This document shows positions 1-5,877 of a DNA stretch of 11,717 nt, piece after piece (the stretch's first letter is position 1; each line of letters starts with the position of its first letter). The stretch spans positions 87,698-99,414 of the forward strand of contig PLMF01000035.1 of assembly GCA_003142355.1 (NCBI GenBank), given 5' to 3'. Source of the stretch: Bryobacterales bacterium. Lineage in GTDB: Bacteria; Acidobacteriota; Terriglobia; Bryobacterales; Bryobacteraceae. Made by a program: the position numbers and the translations under genes. The notes beneath the pieces are model-generated. The model did no database searches. It was not told the DNA's origin and worked only from the letters and a program-made list of their open reading frames with translations.

Positions 1-1166
1 GCGGCGGCAGTCATGCCGTACAGGATCCAACTGGCGAATATCACCAGGTTGAACAGGTCATCGTACTTTCCGGAAAGCACCAGCAACGACGCCCATCCGC
101 TCAACACGAGAATCGAGACGCCCGGCGTGTGGTATTTCGGACTGACGCGGCCGATGGCGGAGAAGAAGTATCCCTGCCGGGCGGCGGCGTAGGGGACCCG
201 CGACCCGGACAGAATGGAACCGTTCAGGGCGGCGAAAATGCTGATCATAGCGGCGATGGCCACCGCATTAGCGCCTGGCCCGTCGAAGATCTTCCGCATC
301 ATTTCGGCCGGCGGGCGATCGGCGCCAGCCACTTCCCTGGCCGTCAACACGTGAAAATACGCGCCATTCGCGAGCAAATAGATGGCGATCACGGCGAGCG
401 TTCCACCGATCAGCGCGAGCGGCAGGTTTCTCCGCGGATTCCGAACCTCGGAGGAGACCATGCTCACGTTGTTCCACCCGTCATAGGCCCACAGCGCCGC
501 CACCAGGGCGGCGATGAAGCCGGCGAAGGTCAGAGGAGCGACTGGGGGCCCGGTGGAAGGAGCGTGGGCATGGCCCAGGACCAGGCCGGACAAGATAATC
601 ATGGCAATGAGCGCCACCTTGACGACGGTAACCGTCACCTGCACGTTGCCGCCGAGTTTGACGCCGTAGTAGTTGAGCCATCCCAGCAGAAGGATCAAGG
701 CGATGGCGAAAAGCTGGCCGTAGCGCAGCTCGAGCGGCCCCCCGTGAGGCCCGAGCGGAAGGGGCAGGGAATAGAAAACGGTATCGAGCGGCGCGTAGAA
801 ATTGGACAAATAGACAAAGAATCCGGTGGCCAGGGTGGCGATCGACCCGCTTTTCGCAACCCACATTTGCGTCCAACTATAGAGGAACCCCCACATGGGG
901 CCGTAAGCTTCGCGGAGAAATGCGTATTCGCCGCCGGCTTCCGGCAGTGCCGCCGCCAGTTCCGCGTAGCTGAGAGCGCCGGCGAGCGAAAGCAACCCGC
1001 CGACCACCCAGACCACGAACACCATGTGCGGGGTGCCGGCGCGCTGGATCATGGTTTTGGGCACCAGGAAAATACCGCTGCCGATCACCGTGCCGACCAC
1101 GATGGATGCAGCGGCCCAGGCTCCCAAATCGCGCTTCAGTTCCGTCGGTGTGGATGGTTTTCCCAT
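1..1166 (-). CDS. APC-superfamily amino acid permease (LAT/SLC7-like), C-terminus cut by window edge
   Basis: Inner-membrane amino acid transporter or exchanger. The minus strand reads open from ATG at 1166 to the left edge, giving 388 residues. The family usually has about 440-480, so the last one to three membrane segments are missing. Visible marks: the TM1 substrate-binding motif GSGIF at residues 29-33; ELAAALPEAGGEYAFL at 69-84, a hallmark of the L-amino-acid transporter branch; YDGWNNVS at 228-235 followed by SSEVRNPRRNLP in the TM6 region; and SGSRVPYAAARQG at 320-332. Many hydrophobic stretches alternate with short loops. The start lies 28 bases after the toxin stop on the same strand, so co-transcription with the TA pair is possible. 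The ribosome binding site is weak (GGGGAC, distant). The family is clear from the sequence. Substrate cannot be read; small neutral amino acids or serine/threonine exchange are guesses from family resemblance. Confidence 0.93.
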   Translation of the reverse strand, partial: MGKPSTPTELKRDLGAWAAASIVVGTVIGSGIFLVPKTMIQRAGTPHMVFVVWVVGGLLSLAGALSYAELAAALPEAGGEYAFLREAYGPMWGFLYSWTQMWVAKSGSIATLATGFFVYLSNFYAPLDTVFYSLPLPLGPHGGPLELRYGQLFAIALILLLGWLNYYGVKLGGNVQVTVTVVKVALIAMIILSGLVLGHAHAPSTGPPVAPLTFAGFIAALVAALWAYDGWNNVSMVSSEVRNPRRNLPLALIGGTLAVIAIYLLANGAYFHVLTAREVAGADRPPAEMMRKIFDGPGANAVAIAAMISIFAALNGSILSGSRVPYAAARQGYFFSAIGRVSPKYHTPGVSILVLSGWASLLVLSGKYDDLFNLVIFASWILYGMTAA

Positions 1167-1194
1167 GTCGGTCTATTCAGTCCCCGGCGTTTTC

Positions 1195-1626
1195 TCAAGC
1201 TCCGAGCGGCGGTTGCACGGGCATCATCACTTTCAGGCCCGCCTGCTCGAAATAGCCGTCCGTGGTCGGCGCCTCCGTCAGTTGGCGCCGCTCCATAACT
1301 ACAAAAGACAGGCAATCGGTAAGGCTCCAACTCTTGTCGGGCCTCGTCCGGTACAGTTGCACAGCGGAGTCGATCAGTTCGGGCTGGAATGGCACCACCT
1401 CGACGCGTGCGTCCGCATGGGCTCGGCCGTAGCCCTCGGCTGCAACGCTGCGAGTGCTCGCGTCGGAGAAGGCGTTTAGCCATTCCCAAAGAACGGCCTC
1501 GGTCGTCACGATGACGCCCCTGGTCCGGATCAGGAACTGGTTCCATGCGAGCGCATGCGGATGGTATTGATCCCGCTCGCGCGAAAGCGCCATCCAAAAC
1601 GAAGTGTCGGCGAAGTAGGTTGCCAC
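1195..1626 (-). CDS. vapC: PIN-domain ribonuclease toxin of a type II toxin-antitoxin system (VapC-like)
   Basis: Likely a Mg2+-dependent endoribonuclease toxin held inactive by the antitoxin encoded just upstream. I chose the GTG at 1626 (143 aa) because it lies five bases after the antitoxin stop and places the PIN fold at the N-terminus. A longer open frame upstream only re-reads the antitoxin in another frame. Acidic PIN residues are in the expected order: D7 in FADTSFW, E43 in TTEAVLWE, D104 in SLTDCLSFVVM and D123 in TTDGYFEQAG. The AGGA usable as ribosome binding site lies about 12 bases upstream, inside the antitoxin end, which suggests translational coupling. All four catalytic positions are intact, so the toxin is probably active. 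Identification as a PIN protein is strong; the RNA target is unknown. Confidence 0.9.
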   Translation of the reverse strand: MATYFADTSFWMALSRERDQYHPHALAWNQFLIRTRGVIVTTEAVLWEWLNAFSDASTRSVAAEGYGRAHADARVEVVPFQPELIDSAVQLYRTRPDKSWSLTDCLSFVVMERRQLTEAPTTDGYFEQAGLKVMMPVQPPLGA

Positions 1627-1631
1627 CGCCG

Positions 1632-1865
1632 CTACTTGTCCTTTGTGGGAGAGCCGTAGAGGTAATGATCGTGTCGATCGGCCAGATCCGCGGGCAGTTC
1701 GTCGCTCTCGACCGCGTTTGCGGCAAGCCAAGCCAAAGCCGACACCTCCGCTGTCTCGCGGGGCCCCGCCCGCTCGATCTGCACGATTAAGGCCTGATAC
1801 GGCGGGAGATCGAGTGGCTCATCGGGGATGATGGCCTTGCCATCAAAATGCGCGTTGACCGTCAT
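1632..1865 (-). CDS. Antitoxin partner of the PIN toxin
   Basis: A 77-residue protein encoded five bases upstream of the PIN toxin on the same strand. The N-terminal half (DGKAIIPDEPLDLPP at about 8-22, then ALIVQIE) resembles the short beta-strand N-terminus of DUF104-like antitoxins. The C-terminal part runs through an acidic helix into HDHYLYGSP at about 65-73, a tail I associate with antitoxins encoded next to PIN toxins, and probably the toxin-binding segment. The ATG at 1865 has a strong ribosome binding site (AAGGAG, five bases upstream), stronger than that of the toxin, as expected for excess antitoxin. By analogy with other type II modules the protein or complex may repress its own promoter. 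The family name is uncertain; the role as antitoxin rests on gene order, size and tail motif. Confidence 0.82.
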   Translation of the reverse strand: MTVNAHFDGKAIIPDEPLDLPPYQALIVQIERAGPRETAEVSALAWLAANAVESDELPADLADRHDHYLYGSPTKDK

Positions 1866-1892
1866 GACGGCTCCTTACCGGTGACCTCTTCC

Positions 1893-1922
1893 AGTATGCC
1901 AGGAACGCGGGAGGCGGTCCAA
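1893..1922 (-). promoter_or_regulatory. Putative sigma-70-type promoter of the toxin-antitoxin pair
   Basis: On the minus strand TTGGAC (1917-1922) is followed after 18 bases by CATACT (1893-1898). Initiation would fall near 1886, giving a leader of about 20 bases containing the AAGGAG site. The -35 box begins two bases after the symporter stop codon, so the TA pair seems to have its own promoter rather than relying only on read-through. Four of six bases match consensus in each box, so this is a plausible prediction and not a proof. Confidence 0.5.
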
Positions 1923-1923
1923 T

Positions 1924-3402
1924 TCATTTGTCGACTAACGTCTGGTCCATTCTTGGCTCCGCTTCAAACCACGATGCCATCAGCGCCACGCCAAACGTGA
2001 CCGCGGTCCCGATGAGCACGTACCAGGTGAAGGCGATGGGCGTCCAGAAGCGGACGTAGAGGATGGCTGCGAGTCCGGCGGCGACGCCGGCGATAGCCGC
2101 ACCCTCGCGCGGCTTCTTGGTCAGCACTCCCAGGAGAAAAACGCCCAGCAGCATGCCCGAAGGGATGGAAGCGATGGTCAAACCGGCCTCGAGCACCGAC
2201 CGCGAATGGCGCGCGGCGATGGCCATGGCCAAGAGCACGACGCCCCAAGCGATGGTTGCCAGCCGGGCGACTCGCACCAAGCGGACGTCGCTCGTGCCGC
2301 GAGATCGGAAGAAGTCCACCACGGTGGTGGAAGAGAGCGAGTTCAGGGCGGCGCTCAGGTTGGCCATGGCCGCGGCCAGGATGGCCGCGATCACCAATCC
2401 GGCCACGCCCGCCGGCAGATGGTTCCAAATGAAATCCGGGTAAATGCGATCGATCTGCTGGGGCGCTGGCATGCCCGTGTCGCCGTAATACACGTAGAGC
2501 AGGAGGCCGATGAGGAGGAACAGTGCGAACTGAAAGAAAATCACCACCCAGCTCGACAGCAGCGCAGCGCGGCTCTGGCGCTCGTTGCGCGCGCTCAACA
2601 GGCGCTGCACCATGAGCTGATCGGTGCCGTGGGTGGCGGTGGTGAGGAAGCATCCGCCCGCCAGTCCGGCCCAGAAGGTATAGGGGCGCGCGAAGAATGC
2701 CATGGTGGGCGAGAACCGGAAATCGAAAATCGCGAACTTGTGGGCGGCGCCGGCAACCGCCGCCACGTGGGCCCATCCGCCGGGAATCTGTCCCAGAATG
2801 ACGAAGAAACTGACCACGGCGCCGAAGAGGTAGAGGCCCATCTGCACCACGTCGGTCCAGATCACCGCCGTCATCCCGCCTTCAAACGTGTAAAAGAGCG
2901 TTAGCAGAACGATGAGGGCGATGGAAGCGATTTCGCCGGTGCCCAGCACAATCGAGATCACGATCGAGATGGCGAAGACGCGTACCCCTTCGGCCAGTGC
3001 GCGGATCACCAGGAACATGGAAGCCGTCAGTTTGCGGATGCGCTCGCCGAACCGGCGCCGCATCAGCTCATATGCGGTGAACATCTCTCCGCGAAAGTAA
3101 TGCGGCAAGAACAAGAACGAGATCACGATGCGGGCCAGCAGGTAGCCGAGGACCATCTGAAGGAACCCCAGGTTGCCTCCGAACGCCAGTGCGGGCGTGC
3201 CCACAATGGTCAGAGTGCTGCTCTCGGCCGAGACGATGGAAAGGCTGATGGCCCACCATGGCGCGGTCCGCCCACCGAGAAAGTAATCGCGGAGGGTGGC
3301 CGGCCCGTGGCGGAAACGGGCCCCGAACCAGGTGATAGCGGCCAGGTAGGCGAGGATGATTCCAAAATCGAGGTAGCGCATAAAAAGGACGACTTCCAGC
3401 AT
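1924..3402 (-). CDS. Sodium:solute symporter (SSS/SLC5 family)
   Basis: Integral membrane transporter using the Na+ gradient for solute uptake. The 492 residues match family length and hold about 13 hydrophobic segments. Family marks: FLGGRTAPWWAISLSIVSAE at 41-60 (unwound TM1 region), GTPALAFGGNLGF at 68-80, the acidic-polar stretch TDQLMVQRLLSA in mid-protein, and an alanine-rich helix with AAILAAAMANLSAALNSLSS, which carries the Ser/Thr residues of the Na2 sodium site. The start is uncertain: ATG at 3402 has no ribosome binding site, while the in-frame ATG at 3381 (MRYLDFGIILAYL) begins as most family members do and has a GGAAG 11 bases upstream; I rate them about equal. Substrate cannot be deduced. 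It is the first of four same-strand genes and is divergent from the TPR-like gene at 3608. Confidence 0.94.
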   Translation of the reverse strand: MLEVVLFMRYLDFGIILAYLAAITWFGARFRHGPATLRDYFLGGRTAPWWAISLSIVSAESSTLTIVGTPALAFGGNLGFLQMVLGYLLARIVISFLFLPHYFRGEMFTAYELMRRRFGERIRKLTASMFLVIRALAEGVRVFAISIVISIVLGTGEIASIALIVLLTLFYTFEGGMTAVIWTDVVQMGLYLFGAVVSFFVILGQIPGGWAHVAAVAGAAHKFAIFDFRFSPTMAFFARPYTFWAGLAGGCFLTTATHGTDQLMVQRLLSARNERQSRAALLSSWVVIFFQFALFLLIGLLLYVYYGDTGMPAPQQIDRIYPDFIWNHLPAGVAGLVIAAILAAAMANLSAALNSLSSTTVVDFFRSRGTSDVRLVRVARLATIAWGVVLLAMAIAARHSRSVLEAGLTIASIPSGMLLGVFLLGVLTKKPREGAAIAGVAAGLAAILYVRFWTPIAFTWYVLIGTAVTFGVALMASWFEAEPRMDQTLVDK

Positions 3403-3435
3403 AGCGTTGATCTGTTATGATTTGGAATTCGGAAC

Positions 3436-3458
3436 TTGACGGCCGGAAACGGCGTCAA
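3436..3458. other. Dyad/hairpin TTGACG-(g)-CCG-GAAA-CGG-CGTCAA in the divergent intergenic region
   Basis: TTGACG at 3436-3441 is mirrored by CGTCAA at 3453-3458, and the inner CCG/CGG pairs close on a GAAA loop with one unpaired G. As DNA it is a possible operator between two divergent promoters. As RNA it would form a short GNRA-capped stem in a transcript running toward the symporter. It sits about 50 bases upstream of the predicted start for the gene at 3608. No T-run follows on either strand, so it is not a typical terminator. Confidence 0.4.
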
Positions 3459-3463
3459 ATGGG

Positions 3464-3492
3464 TTGCGCCACAAAACCAGTTCGGCTATACT
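3464..3492 (+). promoter_or_regulatory. Putative sigma-70-type promoter for the secreted TPR-like gene
   Basis: TTGCGC (3464-3469) and TATACT (3487-3492) are separated by exactly 17 bases. The -10 box matches five of six consensus positions and the -35 box keeps the TTG. Initiation would be near 3499, leaving a leader of about 110 bases before the GTG at 3608. No riboswitch-like structure was evident in that leader. Confidence 0.55.
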
Positions 3493-3596
3493 GCCGCAAG
3501 TGCCCGCCTCGCTCGGGTGCATGGCCGGGGAAGCGGCGTTGGAGTTACGATAGCGGATCGGCAGCCCGTTGCGGTCGATTGGAAGCGGAAACAGGC

Positions 3597-3602
3597 AGGA
3601 GG
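3597..3602 (+). promoter_or_regulatory. Strong ribosome binding site AGGAGG that fixes the start at GTG 3608
   Basis: A perfect AGGAGG with a five-base spacer precedes GTG at 3608. This rules against the in-frame ATG at 3569, which has no such site and would add 13 residues in front of the signal peptide. Confidence 0.8.
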
Positions 3603-3607
3603 CTCAC

Positions 3608-5092
3608 GTGCATAGATTTTATCGGACGTTGAAAGGGATAGCGGCAGTCGCCGTTATGTGTGCCGTCGTCATGGCGGGGACAGCACAGCGCGCCCGCGCG
3701 CAGGCGGCGGGCGGCCAAGCGGCGGCGGCCAACACGGCGCAGCCCCAGAAGAAAGTGAAGGATCAGGGCGAGTACGACATCTACAACAATGTCCTGAAAG
3801 ACGCGGGGGCGCAGACTTGGCCCAAGCTGCTACAGGATCTGGACACCTGGGCGCAGAAGTATCCCGAGTCCGATTATAAAGACGATCGCTTGTACTACTA
3901 CGTTCAGGCCTACAGCGGGGCCAATCAGCCGGGCAAGGAGTTGGATATCGCCGGGCAGTTGCTGGCCAAGGACCTCAAGACCGTTTTTCCGGATCCCAAG
4001 CAGGTCATCACGGTTCTTTACATGACTTGCGTGAGCATCCAGAAAGCCCCGACTCCCACGGCGGACCAGACCGCCGCCGGCGAGAAAGCAGCTCACGCGC
4101 TGCTGGATTTCGTGCCCGCGTACTTCGTGACGGCCAACAAGCCGGCGGCCACCGCTACTACGCCTGCACCTAGCGACGCCGATTGGGCCAAGACCGGGAA
4201 GCAACTCAGCGACCTGGCCGATGGGACGCTCCGGGTGATCGCCATGCGGCCCGGCATGGAGCTTCTCCAGAAATACACCGCCTCCGGGAGCAAGGACACC
4301 AGTTTTTGCGGACCCGCTGAAGAGGCTCTCACCAAGGCCCTCCAGCAGTTCCCCGACGCCGCCATCATCGCCTACAACCTGGGCCGGGCCCAGCGATGCC
4401 AGCAGCAGGCCAAGCCGGAGAAGATACCCGTGGCGATCTACGAGTTCGCCCGCGCGGTCGTCACTGATCCCTCGCTCGGCGGCAGCACGGATCCGACTGC
4501 CGTCGAGAAATACTTGACGACGGCCTACACGAATTTTCATGGCGCCGACGACGACGGTTTGAAACAACTCAAGGAACTGGCCGCGAAGTCGGCGTTCCCG
4601 CCGGCCGACTACAAGCTGGAGTCCACGGCCGATAAATCCCGCAGGATGGAAGAAGAGTTCAAGAAGACCAATCCGCAACTGGCGCTGTGGATGGGGATCA
4701 AGGGACAACTGGCCGACACCAACGGCGAGCAATACTTCGCGGGATCCCTGAAAGACGCCGATGTGGCCGGGCAGGGCGGCGCCAAGGCGCTGAAGGGAAC
4801 GCTGGTGGACGCCAAGCCGGCGTGCAAATCCAAAGAGCTGCTGGTGGCGATTTCCGATGCCACCCATGCCGAAGTCACGCTGCAACTCGACGCGGCCCTC
4901 ACCGGCAAACCGGATACGGGCGTCGAGATTCAATGGGACGGCCAGCCAACGGCTTTCACCAAGGAACCCTTCATGCTGACCATGGACACGGAGAAGGCCA
5001 AGATCAGCGGGCTGAACCTGACGCCTTGCGTGGCGGCGCCAGTGAAGAAAGCCGCTCCGAAGAAGAGCGCTCCGAAGAAAAGCGCGGACTAG
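3608..5092 (+). CDS. Secreted TPR-like repeat protein with Lys/Ala/Pro tail, function unknown
   Basis: A 494-aa exported protein. Residues 1-32 form a signal peptide (basic RFYRTLK start, hydrophobic core, ARA cleavage motif). A Gln/Ala-rich linker leads into helical repeat-like sequence: KVKDQGEYDIYNNVLKDA, then DTWAQKYPESDYKDDRLYYY, a pattern typical of outer-membrane-assembly-type TPR proteins, and a second helical block near 240-300 (IAYNLGRAQRCQQQ). From about 365 the character changes to a beta-rich domain (LKGTLVDAKPACKSKELLVAI; VEIQWDG; FMLTMDTEKAKI) with two cysteines that could pair. The end is three KK(A/S)AP-type repeats. I recall similar proteins in Acidobacteriota with no assigned role. 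A periplasmic scaffold or binding role is inference only. It has its own promoter and a strong ribosome binding site; the next plus-strand gene lies 450 bases on. Confidence 0.88.
   Translation: MHRFYRTLKGIAAVAVMCAVVMAGTAQRARAQAAGGQAAAANTAQPQKKVKDQGEYDIYNNVLKDAGAQTWPKLLQDLDTWAQKYPESDYKDDRLYYYVQAYSGANQPGKELDIAGQLLAKDLKTVFPDPKQVITVLYMTCVSIQKAPTPTADQTAAGEKAAHALLDFVPAYFVTANKPAATATTPAPSDADWAKTGKQLSDLADGTLRVIAMRPGMELLQKYTASGSKDTSFCGPAEEALTKALQQFPDAAIIAYNLGRAQRCQQQAKPEKIPVAIYEFARAVVTDPSLGGSTDPTAVEKYLTTAYTNFHGADDDGLKQLKELAAKSAFPPADYKLESTADKSRRMEEEFKKTNPQLALWMGIKGQLADTNGEQYFAGSLKDADVAGQGGAKALKGTLVDAKPACKSKELLVAISDATHAEVTLQLDAALTGKPDTGVEIQWDGQPTAFTKEPFMLTMDTEKAKISGLNLTPCVAAPVKKAAPKKSAPKKSAD
5045..5089 (+). 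repeat. 15-bp tandem repeat (three units) encoding a KKxAP tail
   Basis: Three in-frame 15-base units encode KKAAP, KKSAP and KKSAD at the C-terminus of the secreted TPR-like protein. The units differ mainly at wobble positions, so the peptide is conserved more than the DNA. Such a basic, histone-H1-like tail on an exported protein is unusual and could bind acidic polymers of the cell envelope. Confidence 0.8.
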
Positions 5093-5334
5093 GTGCGCCG
5101 CTCGAGCGCCGCACCTGGCTGGTCCGGCCGCGGCGTTCGCGTATTCGCCAGAATCAGGCTGAACACGAAACGTTCGACCGCGTTCAGGGAAGCGTCGGCT
5201 CCCTTCAGGTTCTGGAAGTAGTGCTCGAAGCTCTGGGCGGAAGACACGAGCCGGCCATAGGCTGGCGTGTTGCGAGCCGCTGTGGCCATCAGCCCCACCG
5301 TCAGGATTCCGATGATGTAAGCTTTTCGTGTCAT
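5089..5334 (-). CDS. Small putative secreted protein, unknown
   Basis: An 81-residue frame on the minus strand, convergent with the TPR-like gene. The N-terminus MTRKAYIIGILTVGLMATAA looks like a signal peptide with cleavage near residue 19-21. The mature part (YGRLVSSAQSFEHYF at about 26-40, LNAVERFVFSLILANT at 50-65) reads as two amphipathic helices. It is the only sensible protein in this interval; overlapping frames on the plus strand lack recognisable features. Its stop codon overlaps that of the neighbour in CTAG. No clear ribosome binding site precedes the ATG, so the start is less certain. I do not recognise a named family. Reality as a gene is likely but not secure. Confidence 0.55.
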   Translation of the reverse strand: MTRKAYIIGILTVGLMATAARNTPAYGRLVSSAQSFEHYFQNLKGADASLNAVERFVFSLILANTRTPRPDQPGAALERRT

Positions 5335-5497
5335 CTACATGCTAAGACGAACATCGCTGCCGAAAAGTTAGCGGTTCCGTGGGGCGGGCCATCGTTATTT
5401 TGTGGCGTGCCAACTCCCAGGCAGCGGCATCACCTTGTTCTAGAAGCACTTAGAGCGTCACGGCGAGCCCCGAATCGAATCCGCCGGGGAAGCCATC

Positions 5498-5506
5498 TGC
5501 TATAAT
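5498..5506 (+). promoter_or_regulatory. Extended -10 promoter element (TGC-TATAAT) upstream of the FmdB-type gene
   Basis: A perfect TATAAT (5501-5506) preceded by TGn (5498-5500) forms an extended -10 element, which can work without a good -35 box. None is visible at the proper distance; instead a CCCCG/CGGGG inverted repeat (5468-5489) lies there. Initiation near 5513 gives a leader of about 32 bases. It probably drives the FmdB-phosphatase pair. The rest of 5335-5500 shows nothing I can identify. Confidence 0.6.
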
Positions 5507-5513
5507 AGAACCA

Positions 5514-5531
5514 GGGATTTGCGGGTATCCC
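5514..5531 (+). other. Possible 5'-leader hairpin (GGGAT...ATCCC)
   Basis: GGGAT (5514-5518) and ATCCC (5527-5531) could pair around an eight-base loop at the very 5' end of the predicted transcript. Such end stems can stabilise mRNA. Five pairs are few and may be chance. Confidence 0.25.
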
Positions 5532-5544
5532 CAGTCGGAAGTGT

Positions 5545-5877
5545 ATGCCGCTTTACGAATACCGTTGCCACCGATGTGGTAAGAACTTCGAGTTGAGGCA
5601 GAAGTTTGCCGAGGCGCCTTTGACGGTGCACGCGGGCTGCGGCGGCGAAGTGGAACGAATCATTTTCGCGTCGGCCCTGCAGTTCAAGGGATCGGGTTTC
5701 TACGTCAACGACTACGGCCGCGGCGGCAAGTCGCGTCCCACCAACGGCTCGAACGCGAAATCGGAATCGAAAACCGAATCCAAGAGCGACTCGAAGCCCG
5801 AGTCCAAGCCCGAGTCCAAGCCCGAATCGAAGGGCGAGAACCAGCCCTCCGCCCCTGCGCCATCACCGGAGAAGTGA
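5545..5877 (+). CDS. FmdB-type zinc-ribbon protein with repetitive charged tail
   Basis: A 110-aa protein of the FmdB putative regulatory family. The start MPLYEYRCHRCGKNFEL is the family signature, with C8 and C11 as the first zinc knuckle. The second knuckle is normally CPxCGG; here it reads HAGCGG, so the ligands would be H29 and C32, giving a Cys3His site. GSGFYVNDYG at 49-58 is the second conserved block. From residue 73 the protein is low complexity: six SESK/PESK-type tetrapeptides, then a Pro/Ala end. FmdB proteins have been proposed as regulators, but their biochemical role is not settled. The next gene starts at the base after this stop, so the two are almost surely co-transcribed. 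A GGAAG sits only three bases before the ATG, which is short. Confidence 0.9.
   Translation: MPLYEYRCHRCGKNFELRQKFAEAPLTVHAGCGGEVERIIFASALQFKGSGFYVNDYGRGGKSRPTNGSNAKSESKTESKSDSKPESKPESKPESKGENQPSAPAPSPEK
5761..5832 (+). repeat. 12-bp tandem repeat (six units) encoding (P/S/T)-(E/D)-S-K
   Basis: Six in-frame 12-base units encode SESK, TESK, SDSK, PESK, PESK, PESK. Units four and five are identical at DNA level (CCCGAGTCCAAG) and the sixth differs by two wobble changes, so the tract could expand or contract by slippage without breaking the frame. It forms a flexible linker after the zinc-binding domain. Confidence 0.85.

Noticed and set aside
129..1298. Long plus-strand open frame opposite the amino acid permease
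   Set aside because: It is antisense to an unmistakable permease, is rich in Arg/Gly/Asp/His as expected for a high-GC shadow frame, and has no domain or ribosome binding site.
1627..1731. N-terminal extension of the PIN toxin to a start at 1731
   Set aside because: It would overlap the antitoxin in another frame and add an Arg-rich leader not seen in PIN proteins; the GTG at 1626 gives a normal PIN start.
3436..3458. Rho-independent terminator
   Set aside because: The hairpin has no T-run on either side and lies between divergent gene starts rather than after a gene.
3830..4933. Minus-strand open frame opposite the secreted TPR-like gene
   Set aside because: Composition is that of a shadow frame (Gly/Arg/Leu rich), and the plus strand has promoter, strong ribosome binding site and signal peptide.
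5461..5492. Possible tRNA-like arm (GAATCGAATCC between CCCCG and CGGGG)
   Set aside because: No acceptor stem, anticodon arm or D arm can be drawn around it; it is better seen as an inverted repeat near the promoter.
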